This document shows, piece by piece, positions 32,460-42,720 of a stretch of 64,000 nt of DNA. The DNA comes from Anthonomus grandis grandis. Taxonomy: Eukaryota > Arthropoda > Insecta > Coleoptera > Curculionidae. The notes under the pieces were generated by a model that was not told the DNA's origin, did not search any database, and was given only the letters and a program-made list of their open reading frames with translations. Position 1 is the stretch's first letter; each line of letters begins with the position of its first letter. The stretch lies in assembly GCF_022605725.1 (NCBI RefSeq), contig NC_065546.1, positions 25,912,227 through 25,976,226 of the forward strand. Direction: 5' to 3'. A program made the position numbers and the translations under genes.

Positions 32460-33735
32460 GATAATTTTACCAATAAATTTTCTAATTTTAACCCGGAAAA
32501 ACTACGCAGAACAGATAATATGAATCAAGAAGAAAAATTTGCAATTTTAAAATTATGTAAAGAATATTCTGATATTTTCGATGATGAAGATACTCCTTTT
32601 ACGTTCACAAGTCAGGTAAAACATGAAATTAAAACCACAGATGAAACACCCATTTATTCGAAAACATACAGCTATCCATGCTTTATTCACAAACAAGAAG
32701 TTGAGTGTCAAATCAAAAAAATGTTAGAGCAGAATATTATCAGACCCAGTGTATCCCCATAGTCCTCACCACTAGGTAATACCAAAAAAAAATTTACTCT
32801 AGCGGAAAACAAAAATAAAGATGTCTAATAGACTTCAGAAAATTTAATGAAGTTATCATCAATATGTGGTACCCTCTACTCAATATAACAGATGGTCTCG
32901 ATAAGCTTAGGTAAATGTCAATATTTTTCAACCCTCGATCTAGCGAGTGGTTTCCACCAAATTCCAATGAACGAGAAGGACATTCCGAAAGCTGCTTTCA
33001 GTTGTGAGAATGGGTACTACGAATTTCTGCGCATGCCTTTTGGCCTGAAAAATGCTCCCGCGACCTTCCAACGTGCAATGGACAATGTCTTTCGTGGAAT
33101 GCAAAACGAAAAGTGTGCCTTTCACCTAGATGATATAATTGTCTACTCTACCTCATTACAAGACCACATCGATAAATACCGCGCCGTTTTCCAACGTCTT
33201 CGTGAAACCAATTTCAAACTACAGCTAGATAAAACCGATTTTTTTAAAAGAGAAGTAGGATATTTAGGACACATTGTTACCCCTTCAGGTGTGAAACCAA
33301 ACCCAGAAAAAATGAAAGGCATCAAAAATTATCCTATTCTAAAAACTACTAAGAAATTAAGGGATTTTTAGGATTATTAGGCTATTACAGGAAATTCATT
33401 GATAATTTCGCTAAATTGAGTAAACCTCTAACCAAATGTTAAAAAAAAGCGTTGAACTCGTTTGAATTGAACGTAATGCTGAATTTATAAATTGCTTTGA
33501 AACCTGTAAAAATATTTTAATGAACGACCCTATTTTACAATATCCAAATTTTAATAAATCCTTAAATTTAACAACGTACGAAAGCAATATAGCATTAGGT
33601 GCTGTGCTTTCTCAAGGACCAATTGGTAAAGACCTAGCAATCGCATATGCGTCACGTACTTTAAACGATAGTGACGTCAATTATTCAATAATAAAAAAAA
33701 GAAATTCTTTGCATTGTCTGGGCTACGAAGTATTT
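32460..33735 (+). pseudogene. Errantivirus-like reverse transcriptase and start of RNase H
   Basis: The frame 32520-32762 carries the pre-RT part (QVKHEIKTTDETPIYSKTY). After breaks near 32760-32890, a clean 159-codon frame (32892-33371) holds FSTLDLASGFHQIPM, FLRMPFGLKNAPATFQRAMD, the active site HLDDIIVYS, and YLGHIVTPSGVKPNPEK. Then come LGYYRKFIDNFAKLS and RNase H start (ALGAVLSQGPIGK, IAYASRTLNDSDVNYSI, 33520-33700). The sequence breaks off at the insertion after 33738. The usual YLDD is HLDD. The clean RT block is markedly less AT-rich than the rest of this element. Confidence 0.83.
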
Positions 33736-33738
33736 TAG

Positions 33739-34921
33739 TATAATAATATAAAACCTGTGAGGTCATTTAAATAATTTTATAATTTTTAATACGTCAAATA
33801 AATTCAAAATAGTCCAAAAATAATCAAAATAAAATGTAAAAATAGAATAAACACCTTGTAAAACAACTGGGCGCTTGGTCGACTCCAAAGTAGAGATGGT
33901 GACGTGTAGACCTGAAATAATAAAAGTAACCTAAGCACACTTATTGCCGTAAAATTAATTAAATAAAAAAAAATTAAGCAAAACTCATTAATATGAAAAA
34001 TATGATTTAATATGTTTTAAACTTTTTCAGTCATTTTACTTTTACGATAACCATTTAATTCATATTCACCAACATTTAACCACTTTACTTAAATTTATTC
34101 ATTTATTACTTATACTACTATATATTCACCAATTTATTACTTTTATCCGATTGTTAAATGTCCCAGAAACGACAACGTACTGATATTGAATAATATACAA
34201 TCGTTCAATATACCAAAACGTGAGCAATATATTACTCACAAACCGTAGCCAAAATACTACCAAAAACATTATCATAAAACACGAGATTGAGACAGCAATC
34301 TCCGATCTAGACCACTTGACGATAACACACTTTGTACTGCCGGGTGCAATGGACACCAAAACGGGAGGGTCCTCTCCAGATACAAAGCATTGTTAAATAC
34401 AACGAGCTGTGCAATGGTCCCAGACCAGCTCAGTATCTTAACAAGAAATAATAAACAATCGTCACAAGCAAGACAAGCAACAATCGGTCATTAAAATATT
34501 TCATTAATCACATTTTTAATTAAAAAGGTAAAATATCGGTGTAATCAATAAGATAGAAATAAGCATACTCTGTGAAAACACTCTTTCTTGTAGTAAAACA
34601 CTACACCAAACCAACACAGCTTATTTCACGTCGCAACACCCTTTATTGTTTTTATTAAATAACTTCACCCTTTAGTGACCAAAACTCAAATGAATTTTAT
34701 AAACCAAATATTTATCTCAGACTCTATTATCGAAGCCCACCAAAATCATTCCCGAGGGGAATCGCTAAGTGTAAACCGTATTTGGTTATGGTACTTATGG
34801 TACCGCTGAGCTAGCTTTAGTTTTGTAAATATCGTGGCCCTCTTTTCGGTCAGACCGATAAATTTTATTTTAATGACTAAGAGAAATATTTCAATTCTTT
34901 AGAAAATAAACAGGGGCTTAC
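33739..34921. mobile_element. Insertion of about 1.18 kb in RNase H, family unknown
   Basis: RNase H coding is interrupted after ...TTTTAG (33734-33738) and resumes at TTTAGGCCTTATCTCTACGG (34922 onwards). A duplication of 5 bp (TTTAG) is exact; 8 bp (TATTTTAG/TACTTTAG) fits with one mismatch. No TG...CA ends or clear inverted repeats are visible. A minus-strand frame of 77 codons (34126-34359) with a hydrophobic stretch is not recognised. Confidence 0.65.
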
Positions 34922-35130
34922 TTTAGGCCTTATCTCTACGGACGAAAATTCAATATAATATGTAATTACACAGATCATAAACCTTTACAGTGGTTATTCT
35001 CACTAAAGGATACTTCATCAAAATTACTACGTTGGTAAATTAAATTAGATGAATATAATTATACAATTTAATATAAAAAGGGTAGGCTAAATAGAAATGT
35101 CGACGCCCTTTCACGTGTAGAAATACAATG
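34922..35130 (+). pseudogene. Errantivirus-like RNase H, C-terminal part
   Basis: The plus strand resumes with a segment corresponding to FRPYLYGRKF, then TDHKPLQWLFSLKDTSSKLL and ending GRLNRNVDALSRVE. These are the last motifs of RNase H in this group. Stops occur after LLRW and within the following line. It is the direct continuation of the block ending at 33735. Confidence 0.78.
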
Positions 35131-35399
35131 ATACGGATACTAATTTTAATTAAAATAAATATATTAAGAAATTAATCAGTCTCTTCAAAATCCTGAAATT
35201 TTAAACTTAGAAAATAAAAAACCCTGACCGTGAAAATATTTCAATGATTGTGCAACATGACCCTACAGAGCAATGTCTTCAAATAGACGAAGGCACTGAA
35301 AATCTTCCCGTCGAAAATACAGACGATATAGTGCAACCTTTATTCCTAATGACGATAACGCGAATGGCGACACGGTTCATACCAATGCTGCACAAAATC

Positions 35400-36640
35400 C
35401 TATTGTAGGTATACCGATCATTGAGACACCAGTAAATTACGTGTTAAATCAAATAATAATATCTGTTGTTTTACATTCCCCGGCAATTCCCAAAATTAAA
35501 ATTTTGTTTGAAAAAAAGAAACGAATTAATTTACAAATATCCCAAAATAATTTCGATAATGATATACTAAATTTTATAAAATACTTAATCTTTAAGCCAG
35601 AATTACAATATCACTTATATTTCGAAAATCCTAAATTTTTTGCACCTTTTTGTGAAGTCACCAGAAAAACTTTTAAATGGCCATCTAAACGTTGCTTAAC
35701 TAAATGAATAGATGTCACGCATAAAGACGATATAAAAGAAATTATAAAAAATTATCACGGATCAAAAACAAACCATCGAGGAATGATTAAAACTAAAAAA
35801 TGATTAGAGAAAAATACTATTGGCTTAATTTAAAACATTCTGGACAAACTTTTATAAATGATTGTGAAATATGTCAACAATGTAAATATGAACGCCATCT
35901 AGTTAAAGTAAAAATGAATGTTACACCAACAGCTAATCGATTATTTGAAATTCTTCATATTGATATTTTTACTGTTGAAAAAAATTATTATTTAACTATA
36001 ATTGATTCTTTTTCATAATATGCGCAAGCTTATCCAATTTCTACAGCCGAATCTATTGAAGTAGCTCATTGTTTATTAAATTTCTTTTCCCATAATTCTG
36101 TACCAAAACAAATAATTACCGCTAATGGAACCAAATTCAAAAATTCCTTAATTTCAGAATTACTTGATATACACAAAATTAAAATCCATTTCATTTGTCC
36201 AAATCATCCTGATTCAAATGGTATGAGAGAAAGATTTCATTCAACTTTTAGAGAATATTCGAATTCTAAATACCACTGGATTTTGAAAGACACCCAATAA
36301 TAAAAAAATATTTACTCTGTACGATCCACTCATCTACAAAATTTAAACCAATTGATCATATTACGGAAAATAGTCGTTTTGATATAAAACTTGATCAAGT
36401 ATTGATTAACAATTATGTCAATTTACATAAAGAAAAAGTTAAATTGCTCTATTCCCAAATAAACGAAAAATTACATCATAATAAAGAAACTGTAATTGAA
36501 AGCCGCAATTCTTAAAACTACTTATAATGTTCAAAAAACGGTTTCTACAGAACTTGATAAAAAGATTCACATGAATAATTTAAAAAGATCGAATAAGAAA
36601 CTATATTCCGTTGATAAAAACGACTAGAGTTTATTTTTAG
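35400..36640 (+). pseudogene. Errantivirus-like integrase with altered catalytic site
   Basis: A linker frame (35441-35707) runs to NYHGSKTNHRGMIKT (His pair of the zinc finger, about 35745-35795). A second frame (35800-36018) follows with YYWLNLKHSGQTFINDCEIC and QQCKYERHLVKV (Cys pair), then HIDIFTVEKNYYLTIIDSFS with the first catalytic Asp. After a stop, AYPISTAESIEVAHCLLNFF continues to IITANGTKFKNS, where Asp is expected before NGT but Ala is found, and SNGMRERFHSTFREY with the catalytic Glu. The C-terminal part is broken by several stops. The missing second Asp alone would abolish integration. Confidence 0.8.
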
Positions 36641-36660
36641 TTATCTTATTTCTTTAGATT

Positions 36661-36800
36661 GCTCACGTTCATCGTGGGAATGCAAGGAAACGACGATATA
36701 GAAATTAGAAACCTAAGTAGCCATGCTGGCTTCATTCCAATAAATGTAGGATCTGCTAAAATTCAAGAATCGAGCTATAATACAGTAAAACAAAGGTAAG
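36661..36800 (+). pseudogene. Start of errantivirus-like env, truncated
   Basis: After the pol end the plus strand reads GNDDIEIRNLSSHAGFIPIN then VGSAKIQESSYNTVKQ. This corresponds in pattern to the start of the env frame at 62.7-63.8 kb (PGILPYRLGTPQVTKYTHT). It is cut off near 36800 by the Penelope-like segment. I find no convincing continuation after 39397. Only a few dozen codons survive. Confidence 0.55.
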
Positions 36801-36834
36801 AACACAAAGTCATGGACTCATCAAATCCATATAA

Positions 36835-36892
36835 TTTTTTTTAAAGCTACACGTGTTTCGCTCCTATCGGAGCATCATCAGGCCTAAAAAAT
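36835..36892 (-). ncRNA. Hammerhead-ribozyme-like motif
   Basis: Minus strand reads a U-rich strand and AGGC, then CTGATGA (36875-36881), one extra T, helix II GCTCC-GATA-GGAGC, and GAAAC (36855-36859). ACACGTGT can form a minimal helix III, followed by A, and GCTTTAAAAAAA can pair with the U-rich strand as helix I. All core elements of a hammerhead are present in order. The extra base between the CUGAUGA core and helix II departs from consensus. Hammerhead motifs are known from Penelope-like elements. Cleavage activity is not shown. Confidence 0.6.
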
Positions 36893-37099
36893 ACATTAAG
36901 ATATTTTTCACAAAAAGAACGCTTATAAATTATGATAAAACTCATTACCTAGACCTACACAGATTACATTACAACTAACAACAAAAGAAAAGCTAGGTTA
37001 AGTTAACAATTCCCACCATAGATAAAAATGTATGCTTAAAAAAAAAAAAAGTAAAAATGTAAAAATTTATAATATATTTTTAAAAGTAAAAATGTAAAT

Positions 37100-37172
37100 G
37101 TCACCAGTGGGGAACGATCCAGCAACCTTTAGATTCACAGGAGCGCGTCTAACCCATAGGCCACCAAGTAAC
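37100..37172 (-). tRNA. tRNA-like pseudogene or SINE head
   Basis: Exactly 73 bases on minus begin GTTACTTGGTGGCC and end CCACTGGTGAC. The ends can pair over six of seven acceptor-stem positions. An A-box-like TGGCCTATGGG and a degenerate B-box-like GGATCGTTCCC are present. The anticodon stem pairs poorly, so I do not assign an isotype. The following minus-strand sequence is AT-rich with T-runs. It is most likely a tRNA-derived SINE fragment or pseudogene. Confidence 0.5.
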
Positions 37173-37384
37173 ATAATCAAACATGGGGAACAATCCGAAC
37201 TATACTAATAAGTGTGAATATAAGTAAACAATCTTAACAATAAAAACTAAAAATATATAAAATCGAAAAGGAAAAGACTTTTTAAATTCTTTGAGAGAGG
37301 TTGTTATAAATGAGGTGAGGTTTAAACGTAAAAATATCGCTCACACACACAAGGACAGGGCTCTTCTTAGCTTTAGTTATTTCC

Positions 37385-37660
37385 ATTTTTTCAAGTCCAG
37401 TTTTTTGCATTTTGAGCACTCATGCAAAATATCCGCTCCCTGAGTTAAAAAAAAACCATGTGAGGAGGCCAATAAATGATTTGCAAACGCCGATTTAGTT
37501 TCAATCATGTCAGTATCCCTGTACCTGTCCACCATACTCGTATGTTCCTTTATTCTGGTGGAAATTTTTCTCCCCGATTGCCCTATGTAAATGGCATAAC
37601 AGTCATTACATAATCTGATTTTGAAAAGAAATCTGCCTTATCTATTGTACTAACTAGCTG
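37385..37660 (-). pseudogene. GIY-YIG endonuclease remnant of a Penelope-like element
   Basis: On minus, after a frame change near 37610, the translation reads KIRLCNDCYAIYIGQSGRKI then STRIKEHTSMVDRYRDTDMI, KSAFANHLLASSHGF and a Cys-containing tail (HECSKCKKLDLKKW). CYAIYIGQSGRKISTRIKEH has the GIY-YIG pattern (Y-x-Y-I-G-Q) and the Arg and His that follow in Penelope-type nucleases. In this family the domain nicks target DNA for reverse transcription. The upstream RT is not found. The block is frameshifted from the preceding piece (VSTIDKADFFSKSDYVM) and is therefore a remnant. Confidence 0.78.
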
Positions 37661-37771
37661 CCTTTTTAAACCTAAGAACACAAATATAGAGAAATGCGTG
37701 TTACCTAATGAACAGACAGAAACTCTGTTAACAGCTTTATTGACGTTGTTGACAAAGACAGGGGCAACCAT

Positions 37772-39300
37772 CTTGGGTGGCGTGTGGCGGGAAATTTAAG
37801 CCTGATCTATTGCCTGATATTTAGATTTGAAGTAATTTGCAGAATTACAAAAGTTGGAGCGTTAACTGACGAGTGATATGCTTATCAGTTTAGAAATACC
37901 CACATTTAATTAAAATCGTTAATTTTAAATGTTGAGAAAAAATTTAAATATTGCATCTCAGACATCCCTCATTCAATCTTCAATCAAGAATTAACACATC
38001 AACTAAAATATTATTTCATTTAAATTTGGTTCTCAAGACATTGCTTATTTAAGATATTTAGCTATAGATACTTACCAAAAATTATAAATTGGCATATTAG
38101 ATATGAGACCAAATTTTAAATTAAAAAAAAACAAAACTAAATTGTCTTTTAAATGTTTTATTTTAAGATAAATTAAAATAAATTTAACAGAGGGTTTTAA
38201 AATGCATAAAAAAAGTTACAATATAAATTAAATACTCCAAACTGTAGGTATGGTATTAATAAGACCTTTTATGTAAAAAATAGAATTTTTACAGGTATAA
38301 AGCATATTTTAACTGAAAATCCTAATTTCTGGAGTTTCAGAAAAAATTACCTGCTTTTTTTGTTTCCATAAGTATATAAAACATTATAAGAAATATCTAA
38401 CAAACATACTTAAATAAAAAATTAATCATATATATTTTTTAACCATCTATACAATTGTAACAAAATAATGTATATCCACATATTATGGAAAACAAACAAA
38501 TAAATATTATGGAAAACATAAACTCTTATAAAGACAGAAACTGAACTTAAAATAAATCTGGCTTCTCATTGTAAATAAGTTAATTAATAATGACTAGATA
38601 CGACACAAATACATATGTACAAGTTAATATGCATGTTTTTTCCATTTTAGTTTTTTAGTATAAGCGAATAAAAACAAAATATGACTTTTGATTTTTGGTT
38701 AGTCACAATCGGGTAAAGATGTCACAAGTCAGTGGGGTTGTCTCCAGTAAGTATAGAACATGAACCATAAGAAAACAGATTAAGACAGTGTATAGTGTAT
38801 ACAATATTCTTCTTAAATAAAATACATAAGTTTTTATTATTAGTAACTATTGATTATCACATTTAGTTATGATTACAATTAAGGTTCTAAATAATACTTT
38901 AAAGGATTTTATATAAGTCTATAATTTTACTTTAAGCTAATAACATGATTTAAATTATGGGTCAGTAAATAAAATAGGATTGTAAAAAGCATAGCATTTA
39001 CTATCAAAATGTCTCAGGTAAATTAGGTATTTTAAAAAATAAGATATTACTTATTAAAATCTTAGTATCATTAGCTAAAAAGTTAAAAAACAAAATTATT
39101 CTGATTGTGTATCATGAGTATTAAATGAGGATATTCAAGATTTTTTTTAAAAACATTTTAGATTGTCGAAACTTTTTCTGTTTTCTAGAATGACCAACGC
39201 TTAAAGATTGTTGTTGTAGTTTTGAAGTTCACTTTTGATTTCATCCTTTAAATATTTATAAACCATATATTTATAATTATATATATGTACTAGGGTTGCT
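37772..39300. other. AT-rich DNA, no gene recognised
   Basis: Very AT-rich, with no reading frame of note and no RT motif in either strand. It separates the GIY-YIG remnant from the right terminal repeat of the Penelope-like segment and may be unrelated filler or a further insertion. Confidence 0.5.
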
Positions 39301-39318
39301 TTCTATTTTCTTTTAGAT

Positions 39319-39395
39319 CTGACGGTGCCTTAGAGCGAAACACGTGTAATTATTTTTTTTAAAATAAACATCTTTTGAGACCATTGACTTTGTGT
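39319..39395 (+). ncRNA. Second, degenerate hammerhead-like motif
   Basis: The plus strand reads CTGACGG, a short GTGCCTTAGAGC helix-II-like segment, and GAAACACGTGTA. This is an inverted, diverged counterpart of the motif at 36835-36892. The core has lost the A following CUGAYG and helix I pairs weakly, so activity is unlikely. Confidence 0.45.
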
Positions 39396-39397
39396 CC

Positions 39398-40484
39398 CTC
39401 TAATCTCTGAATTTTCATTAACTTAAGGTGGATTAAGTCGTAGAGAAATCAATTTTTGAGAAGGATATGTCAATCTGGATGTGTCATCATTTTTACTCCA
39501 TGTGAATATCATTTATACTCAAGAACCAGAAAAGTGTTTGGAGCAAACTCAATAATTGGTGACATTTTTAGTCAGACTTACATGACAGACAAGATTTTTG
39601 TAAGGATGGATTCAATGGAAATTAAAAAAAATCTATTATGATTTCTGTGACTGTCTGGGAAATTCCTAATATACAAACTAGTAAATAAAGAATATTTGCA
39701 TGAATATCTTAATCTAGATGAAGACAAGGAAAAGGAAATACTTGATATTTTCCCAGCGACGGTTCAAGAATTAAAACTGAATTGTAAAAAAAAGTTAAAT
39801 TGAGAACAGTGACACAGATATGTCCAAAATCGGATTAAATCTATAATTATATCCTGGAAAATGATAATACAACAAGATACACCTAAACATTATTAGAAAA
39901 CACTTAGGTATGTCGTAATTGAAATTTACCTGTCTCCTGCTCTATGTAGTTGCACGATGATTCGATGTTGGCACGTTTGTAAAATAATTTATCAACCCAG
40001 GACTCAAAAAAAATACAAAAAGCTATTAATTTACTTAAAAACTTTAAATTGGGAGATAATCATGAGGCTTGGCTTGTTTTCCACCCAAAGAAAACTTAAA
40101 AAAGACAATCGTCAAATACGACAGTTAAAATGTCATTAACGTCACTATTGTCATATTTGATGTACGTCAAAAATTAGACAATCAGAATCAATCGGCCATC
40201 TTGGGTGGCAGACTATTCCGCCCCGCCACATTCAACGTTCATACCGGTGTTTTAAACTGTTTGTAGTTTTAAAAGCAATTGTGAGATTTATAGACTTTGC
40301 AAGCTGAAAAGAAATATTACCAAAAAATGACATTGATCTAAAAAGGTGACTTTGGTTGTTAAGTTAGTTAAATCGCTTCACACCTCTCGAAGTATTACGA
40401 AGAGTTCCGAGTCGCCACTTTGAAAGATACATCTTTTAGGCGCTGGAGAATGCTTTTTTACCACCAAAAAGTACTTTTTAGAAG
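39398..40484. other. Unassigned sequence, possibly errantivirus 3' end
   Basis: Frames such as 39456-39641 and the stretch reading EYLHEYLNLDEDKEKEILDI (about 39690-39760) show no domain that I recognise. They could be distant env or unrelated. Near 40350-40372, GGTTGTTAAGTTAGTTAAAT resembles the LTR end at 30749-30768. Confidence 0.35.
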
Positions 40485-40605
40485 CAAAAATACTTAGAAC
40501 ATTGAAAGGCTAGAATTAGTAAACAACAACTTTGTTTGAGTCCAACATGTGCACAGGGGCAAGAGGGATGTTTTGTTTACAAACATATTTGCCGATTCTC
40601 TGTTG

Positions 40606-40797
40606 TCAAGTCGACGCAAATTTCCAAAATTGTATAAAGTTATTTTGTATTCGCACAAATTTTCTTTTATCCATTTTTTGTAAATTCGGGTACATTTCAT
40701 TGAACTTTCTGCATGTTCTTGCTACAATTTTGTCACATTGTCCATGAATAATAAATAGATTCATCAAAACTTCATTTGAATAACTATTTCTTTCCAT
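40606..40797 (-). pseudogene. DUF4817-type helix-turn-helix fragment
   Basis: A 63-codon minus frame reads MERNSYSNEVLMNLFIIHGQ then KFNEMYPNLQKMDKRKF and IQNNF. This follows the DUF4817 pattern (YSNEE...YG...A...Y...YPNR...F) found at the N-terminus of many insect mariner-type transposases and seen here also at 21.9 kb. It stops after FWKFAST, and no catalytic domain follows. It lies just inside the left end of the 3.2-kb transposon, so it is probably a fragment of a separate nested element. Confidence 0.5.
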
Positions 40798-41057
40798 TTT
40801 AATGAATTTTCAGGTCACTATTTTAAAAAAACACCCAAGCGTATTTACTATTAATCAACTAAATGTCACTGTCAAACATCAATAGCATAGCATTGTTTCA
40901 TCATGACTTTTCATGGCCAACTAAAGCAAATATGTCAAAATATTCCGATTTTTACAGAAAATTGCTTTTATTTCCGAAACCGAACTACTTCGATATAGGA
41001 ACATAATACCTCTTTAGACAGGGATTTTAATCTCCTTTTAGAATATGTTATAATATA

Positions 41058-41556
41058 CAGGGTGTTTATTTAAAAAAATGCACTTTTTACCATTTTTGTA
41101 TCTAGCGGTAAAATCACTAATTTTGAGCAACCCTGTATAACGTAGAACAAATTTTCATAGTGAAAAATAATGTACAATACTTCCATAAATTACGTTTATA
41201 ATTTCAAGGTTCTGCGCGTTAGTGCCGTAGTAATACAAATTTATTTGAAGCTATGTTTTGGTCAAAAAATAAAAAAAAATAAATAATTTCTCGAAAACCA
41301 CCAAAGATAAGTATAGGAATACCTTATACAAAACCAATCATAAAGTGATAGCGGATCGGAAAATAAAAAAATATACAGGGTATTCCATTTAAAATAACAA
41401 AGTTGCTACTACTTTTTGGTATAAGCGGCAACGCTGCATCGCTAAAAATATTTTTAATCGTTAGATCATCAGCTAAAACCCATGTTGCCAAATTTTCAAA
41501 TAAAAATTATTTTCCGTTCTCCGTGACCGTCTAAGGTACCATCAACAACCCTGTAT
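41058..41556. repeat. Cluster of CAGGGT-type MITE ends
   Basis: CAGGGTGTTTATTT (about 41058) and its inverse ACCCTGTATA (about 41130) and a second pair, CAGGGTATTCC (about 41377) and ACCCTGTATA (about 41547), face each other beside TA. They look like one or two short non-autonomous mariner-type elements. Confidence 0.5.
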
Positions 41557-41889
41557 ATGCACAAAGCGAACAATGGATTTCATTAATGGAAATCAACACA
41601 ATTAAAAATTTTAATTTTTATAATTAATTAATTAATTAATTTTATTTTTAATTTTCAATATTTGTTCAGATCACATCCTTAGAAGTGATTTCTTATATAT
41701 TTAAGGAAGATAATATTATCAGTAGCCAGATTTTATTAAAAAAATCAGCTCTACCTTAAAGGTAATTTTTTTTACATATATTTTTCTAGTGTAAAAAAAT
41801 CGTCACAAAAAGTGTTAGTGTTACTTATATAAGCTTATTTATACCTAATACTTATTAAATTAGGTATGTGTGTAAAACTATTTTTTTTA

Positions 41890-42132
41890 CTAGGATTTCT
41901 GATGCACAGCAGGCGATAATTCAGTTAATTTACCAAGTGATTTACCCTTCAAAGCTGCAGGGGTAGTTTTCCTGAAGAGTGCAAAAACTTCTTTAGCTTC
42001 CAAAATGGTATATAGTACAAACAGTGAAGCTAATATAGACAAGTATGGATAATTAAAATAGATTAATATTCTTGATACATCAAATTTTGTATAATTACAG
42101 ATCTGATCATTCATCATCAACAATAACTGCAT
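41890..42132 (-). CDS. Candidate small membrane-protein ORF or exon, unrecognised
   Basis: An 80-codon minus frame has a hydrophobic segment (residues about 24-44, ILIYFNYPYLSILASLFVLY) and then a basic, less AT-rich tail (KEVFALFRKTTPAALKGKSL) with a stop. The tail has exon-like composition in AT-rich surroundings. I recognise no family. It lies inside the 3.2-kb DNA transposon, so it may be part of that element or a captured exon. Coding status is uncertain. Confidence 0.3.
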   Translation of the reverse strand: MQLLLMMNDQICNYTKFDVSRILIYFNYPYLSILASLFVLYTILEAKEVFALFRKTTPAALKGKSLGKLTELSPAVHQKS

Positions 42133-42478
42133 CGGAGGTAACCGTGTTACCGCGTAGTTACCGTGGGGTCTAGGTCAACAATTACTATTTTTCATCCAAG
42201 CCGTTTTTGTTTAACTGCTATACATTCCCTGACTCTGCCAAGGAAAAGGTAAAAATACACTCAAAAGAGATTACTAGTTTTATGATATGTATCATCCTAT
42301 TTTATATATATTATTTAAGAGTGATATAGTATTTTATTGTGTTATATTTGTTTAATTAAATGCAATTACAAAGATTCTTTATATTGTTTTTATAAATTGA
42401 TCAATTGGATTATCATAATACATTTTTAATATTTTTTTTAAATTTTGGTAATACTATATTTTTATGTATATTATTGTA

Positions 42479-42720
42479 GGGTAAAATCAAAATGATATCC
42501 TGAGGACTTAAGCACTAATGATTCCACCGTTTCAAAAGCAAAATAACTTGTCACCAAATTATGGAAAAAAAATAAAGAACAAAAAATTAAAATTCGAAGA
42601 TTGCAACAAACAAATTTGCGCCAAAGAAATTGAATTAGATGTCTCAAGTCATTATTAAAATACTTAAGAAATAATAACATGATTTTCGAAAAAGCCCAAC
42701 ATACTACATATTTTATTTGA
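42479..42720 (+). pseudogene. THAP/P-type coiled-coil fragment
   Basis: After an acceptor-like TATTATTGTAG (about 42479) the plus strand encodes, with stops, LVTKLWKKNKEQKIKIRRLQ then QTNLRQRN and IRCLKSLLKYLRNNNMIFEK. This resembles the leucine-rich coiled coil that follows the zinc finger in THAP-domain and P-type transposases. There are at least three in-frame stops. No THAP finger or catalytic domain is recognisable nearby. The position inside an element with 8-bp duplications supports a P-like origin. Confidence 0.42.

Larger units (their letters stand above)
36801..39397 (-). mobile_element. Penelope-like element segment with inverted terminal repeats
   Basis: The ends are inverted copies of about 75-90 bases (ACACAAAGTCATGGACTC at 36802 and its inverse ending TGTGTCC at 39397). 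Each carries a hammerhead-like motif with the block GAAACACGTGTA. Inside, on minus, is a GIY-YIG nuclease remnant. Penelope-like elements typically carry GIY-YIG domains and terminal repeats in direct or inverted order, so the assignment fits. No RT is recognised; the 5' part appears lost and replaced by AT-rich DNA. Confidence 0.65.
30735..40372 (+). mobile_element. Errantivirus-like (Ty3/gypsy) element, fragmented and nested
   Basis: The order is primer binding site (30769), gag, DSG protease, RT, RNase H, integrase, start of env. GGTTATTAAGTTAGTTAAAT just before the primer site is nearly repeated at about 40355-40375, which may mark the 3' LTR end. Insertions interrupt it at 33739-34921 and about 36800-39397. 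Stops and frameshifts are common. It is an old endogenous element with no capacity for expression of complete proteins. Confidence 0.72.

Noticed and set aside
34126..34359. 77-codon minus frame with a hydrophobic stretch resembling a receptor segment
   Set aside because: Inside an unclassified insertion,without splice sites or a family motif.
37100..37172. Functional tRNA gene
   Set aside because: Anticodon stem does not pair and the T-loop consensus is altered.
39456..39760. Possible continuation of env after the Penelope-like segment
   Set aside because: No env motif could be recognised in any frame; left unassigned.
41620..41645. TAAT/AATT microsatellite as a functional element
   Set aside because: Simple repeat in AT-rich DNA; ordinary.
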